Shown piece after piece: positions 4,384-6,407 of a stretch of 6,407 nt of DNA. The notes beneath the pieces were generated by a model. It saw nothing but the letters and a program-made list of their open reading frames with translations. It did not search any database and was not told the origin of the DNA. How positions within the stretch are numbered: position 1 is the first letter of the stretch; every line of letters begins with the position of its first letter. The stretch comes from Chitinophaga pinensis (GTDB lineage: Bacteria; Bacteroidota; Bacteroidia; AKYH767-A; OLB10), in the NCBI GenBank assembly GCA_945872015.1, contig CAMBYJ010000105.1, positions 1 to 6,407 on the forward strand. Reading direction: 5' to 3'. Position numbers and translations under genes: made by a program.

Positions 4384-5107
4384 CCATTATTCGCGCTTGC
4401 GGATGATACACTTTTCTCGACTCTCCATCATAAAACACACTGGCACTTCCGTCTGAATTAATGCCTTCTAATCTTGCATCGACGATTTGATTGTCAATTA
4501 ATAAATCAACTTGCGCTCGATGCTGATATAATTGCTGATGATACAGCTTGCTGATTAACTCATACTGCCCTGCTTTGAAATAATCGAGGTACTTTTTGAT
4601 ATGCTCAGCTAAACGCAAAACCTCTGTTTCGTAGTTGTAATCCTCTTCGGTAATCATCTTCAACGAAGTCGATGGAGTTTCAAAATTTTCACCTGACCAA
4701 AGCTGATTCAGATTTAATCCAACCCCAACAATGCTAACAGTTATCTTCTCCCCTTTCAGACTATTTTCAATCAGCAATCCTGCTATTTTCTTCTGACCAA
4801 CCAGCAGATCGTTAGGCCATTTGATTTTTGCATTTTTAATTCCTTTTGAAGCTAAATAACTTCCAACAGCAACAGCAATAAGCATATTAAAAACAAACTG
4901 GTCGCGAACAAACACATTCTTGTGAAAAACTACAAACGAACAATAAATACCATCACCTGCCTTGCTATCCCATGTATTTCCGCGCTGACCTCTGCCCGCT
5001 GTTTGTTCACTACAGTAAACCAATGCATCTTCACTTAATCCCTCGCTAATCAATTGATGTGCGTAAGTATTTGTAGAATCCACTAAAATCAGAGGAAATA
5101 AGCGCAT
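4370..5107 (-). CDS. birA: Biotin--[acetyl-CoA-carboxylase] ligase, monofunctional
   Basis: The enzyme activates biotin with ATP to biotinyl-5'-AMP and attaches it to a lysine of biotin carboxyl carrier proteins. The 245-residue sequence has the catalytic domain motifs: DSTN (10-13), the nucleotide-binding GRGQRG (38-43), KWPND (96-100), KKIAGLLIE with the catalytic Lys near 107, and VGVGLNLN (127-134). A C-terminal beta-barrel domain follows (about 197-243, ending KVYHPQARIMV). The protein begins directly at the catalytic domain and lacks the N-terminal winged-helix domain of E. coli BirA, so it should not act as a biotin-operon repressor. It is divergent from rsfS over 50 bp, with a minus-strand -7 box about 33 bp before the ATG. 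It converges with the SRPBCC gene with a 14-bp overlap and no terminator between them. Confidence 0.93.
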   Translation of the reverse strand: MRLFPLILVDSTNTYAHQLISEGLSEDALVYCSEQTAGRGQRGNTWDSKAGDGIYCSFVVFHKNVFVRDQFVFNMLIAVAVGSYLASKGIKNAKIKWPNDLLVGQKKIAGLLIENSLKGEKITVSIVGVGLNLNQLWSGENFETPSTSLKMITEEDYNYETEVLRLAEHIKKYLDYFKAGQYELISKLYHQQLYQHRAQVDLLIDNQIVDARLEGINSDGSASVFYDGESRKVYHPQARIMVKRS

Positions 5108-5126
5108 AAAAAGAGATGATTTTGTT

Positions 5127-5134
5127 TATTTTTG
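5127..5134 (+). promoter_or_regulatory. rsfS promoter, -7 box TATTTTTG
   Basis: The sequence is an exact TAnnTTTG match, 23 bp before the rsfS ATG (5158). No TTG -33 element is evident at the usual spacing. The predicted start near 5139-5142 falls inside the minus-strand -7 box of birA (5140-5147). Confidence 0.6.
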
Positions 5135-5139
5135 TACGA

Positions 5140-5147
5140 CAAATTTA
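5140..5147 (-). promoter_or_regulatory. birA promoter, -7 box TAAATTTG
   Basis: On the minus strand this reads TAAATTTG, an exact TAnnTTTG match. It ends 32 bp before the birA ATG (5107). The predicted start, near 5132-5136, overlaps the -7 box of rsfS. A TTG in minus-strand sense (5162-5164) lies upstream at a spacing of 14-15 bp, which is too short to be convincing as a -33 element. Confidence 0.45.
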
Positions 5148-5157
5148 ATAAACCTGA

Positions 5158-5547
5158 ATGGCAAAAACAGCGCGCGTTGCAAAAGCAGTAAAAACTAAGA
5201 CAAAAGATTTACTCAGCGAAGCAATTATTTTAGGATTGCAAGAGAAGAAAGCAAAGAATATCGTTGTTTTGAACCTTAAAGGAATCAGTGGTGCCGTAGC
5301 AGATAAGTTTATTGTTTGTCATGGCGACTCATCAACACAAGTAGAGGGTTTATACCGTTCAGTGGATGAAACTGTAGAAAAAGAAACAGGCGAAACACCT
5401 GCTCACGTCGAAGGACGCCAACATGCTCACTGGATTCTGTTAGATTATATCAATGTTGTGGTACATATTTTTCAAAATGACTACCGTGATTTCTATGGAA
5501 TTGAAAGACTTTGGGCCGATGCTGAAATTGAAGAAATAAAAGATTAA
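5158..5547 (+). CDS. rsfS: Ribosome silencing factor RsfS
   Basis: RsfS binds ribosomal protein uL14 on the 50S subunit and blocks joining of the 30S subunit, lowering translation when nutrients are short. The 129 residues match the RsfS (YbeB/Iojap, DUF143) family. The conserved core is ADKFIVCHGDSSTQVEG (about 48-64), EGRQHAHWILLDYINVVVHIF (85-105) and the closing RDFYGIERLWADA (109-121). The first 16 residues are Lys/Ala-rich and precede the conserved fold, which starts around LLSEAI. The ATG at 5158 lies 23 bp after a -7 box. The gene is transcribed away from birA and is followed by ftsH 81 bp downstream, so the rsfS promoter may also serve ftsH. Confidence 0.95.
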   Translation: MAKTARVAKAVKTKTKDLLSEAIILGLQEKKAKNIVVLNLKGISGAVADKFIVCHGDSSTQVEGLYRSVDETVEKETGETPAHVEGRQHAHWILLDYINVVVHIFQNDYRDFYGIERLWADAEIEEIKD

Positions 5548-5628
5548 CTTTAAAAGTTTTTAATTGTTAAAATAAGGAAGCACCATTTCAGATAAAGAAG
5601 GGGCTAATTGAAAGAAAGAAAAAAAATT

Positions 5629-6407
5629 ATGTCAGATCAAAAACCGAACGAGGAGAAAAAGAACAATACCCCTCCTAATTTCCCGAATAAACCAAAAGGA
5701 CCAAAATTCACTTTTAACTTTTACTGGCTCTATGTTGCATTGCTAGTAGTTATTCTTGGTATCAGCATGTTTGATTTTGGAAATCATCCAAGAGAAACAT
5801 CGAGAAACAAATTCTATTCATGGGTAAAAGCCGGTGATGTAGAAAAAATCAAAGTCATCAATAAAGAAGCAATTGAGGTTTATATCAAAAAGGATTCTTT
5901 ATCAAAACCTGCCTTTCAAGCTGTTTCAAATAAATCGGTTGGCAAGAACGCGAACGAAGGTCCGCAATACACTTTCACAATCGGCGACCTTGGTGCTTTT
6001 GAAGAAGAATTAAGTACTTATCAAAAAGACATTCCGCAAGAAAGTAGAATAAATGTTTTTTATGAAAACAATGTTCATAGCATTGGTGATACAATTGCAA
6101 CGTGGATTTTCCCAATCTCAATTATCATTCTTACCATCTACTTTATTCGTCGTATGAATTCAGGTGGCGCAGGTGGAAGTCAGATTTTTAATATTGGAAA
6201 ATCGAAAGCTACCTTGTTCGATAAAGACATGCAGGTGAAAATTACGTTCAACGATGTTGCAGGTCTTGAAGAGGCGAAAGTTGAAGTGATGGAGATTGTG
6301 GACTTCTTAAAGAACCCGAAAAAATATACGCAATTAGGAGGTAAAATTCCAAGAGGTGCTTTGTTAGTGGGCCCTCCAGGAACAGGTAAAACATTATTAG
6401 CAAAAGC
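5629..6407 (+). CDS. ftsH: ATP-dependent zinc metalloprotease FtsH, N-terminal part
   Basis: FtsH is a hexameric inner-membrane AAA+ protease that degrades membrane proteins and unstable regulators. The window holds 259 codons and cuts the gene, so the AAA+ second half and the HEXXH protease domain lie outside. An N-terminal Pro/Asn/Lys-rich cytoplasmic segment (1-30) is followed by a first membrane helix (about 31-48, FYWLYVALLVVILGISMF). A periplasmic domain follows (about 49-155), then a second membrane helix (about 156-173) and a Gly-rich linker (NSGGAGGS). The AAA+ start shows FNDVAGLEEAK and Walker A GPPGTGKT at 248-255. The ATG at 5629 follows the purine-rich run AAAGAAAGAAAAAAAATT, the only sensible start before the hydrophobic helix. 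No TAnnTTTG box lies in the 81-bp gap after rsfS, so read-through from rsfS is likely. Confidence 0.96.
   Translation, partial: MSDQKPNEEKKNNTPPNFPNKPKGPKFTFNFYWLYVALLVVILGISMFDFGNHPRETSRNKFYSWVKAGDVEKIKVINKEAIEVYIKKDSLSKPAFQAVSNKSVGKNANEGPQYTFTIGDLGAFEEELSTYQKDIPQESRINVFYENNVHSIGDTIATWIFPISIIILTIYFIRRMNSGGAGGSQIFNIGKSKATLFDKDMQVKITFNDVAGLEEAKVEVMEIVDFLKNPKKYTQLGGKIPRGALLVGPPGTGKTLLAK

Noticed and set aside
5548..5628. Separate ftsH promoter or terminator after rsfS
   Set aside because: No TAnnTTTG match was found; the AACTTT/AAAGTT symmetry near 5547-5559 leaves only one base for a loop and cannot form a useful hairpin.

Overview
The window looks like chromosomal DNA of a member of the Bacteroidota. 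This rests on four observations: (1) copies of the Bacteroidota primary-sigma -7 motif TAnnTTTG upstream of the thiolase gene, pyrE and rsfS, and on the minus strand before birA; (2) A-rich sequence instead of a clear Shine-Dalgarno site before most starts; (3) CCCGAT...ATCGGG stem-loops in the noncoding DNA; and (4) protein content and gene order (NUDIX / pyrE / SRPBCC / biotin ligase / rsfS / ftsH) that I recognise from this phylum. I cannot assign a genus. DNA is AT-rich throughout, and coding style is uniform across the genes.

Region 1-705 has no convincing protein gene. It holds an intrinsic terminator facing the minus strand (93-124), a 29-codon minus-strand ORF of uncertain status (281-370), a mosaic of short repeats and three stem-loops (386-637), and then the thiolase promoter (679-686). 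Region 706-2661 is a two-gene plus-strand unit: a type II thiolase followed 3 bp later by an NlpC/P60-type cysteine peptidase with no signal peptide. A perfect 11-bp hairpin lies inside the first codons of the peptidase gene.

Region 2656-3282 is a minus-strand NUDIX hydrolase, tail-to-tail with the peptidase (6-bp overlap) and divergent from pyrE. Region 3345-4383 is pyrE plus a small SRPBCC-fold protein, 4 bp apart and probably co-transcribed. Region 4370-5107 is a minus-strand biotin-protein ligase without a DNA-binding domain, overlapping the SRPBCC gene tail-to-tail by 14 bp. It is divergent from rsfS (5158-5547), a ribosome silencing factor, which is followed by the start of ftsH (5629 to the window end, cut at the Walker A region).

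The genes are core housekeeping: acyl-CoA metabolism, probable wall-peptide turnover, pyrimidine synthesis, protein biotinylation, translation control and membrane proteolysis. I see no mobile element, CRISPR array, defence system or biosynthetic cluster, and no convincing new multi-gene system. The points worth a second look are small-scale: the terminator with no obvious gene, the repeat and hairpin mosaic, the intragenic hairpin, a nearly leaderless pyrE promoter, and interlocked birA/rsfS promoters.
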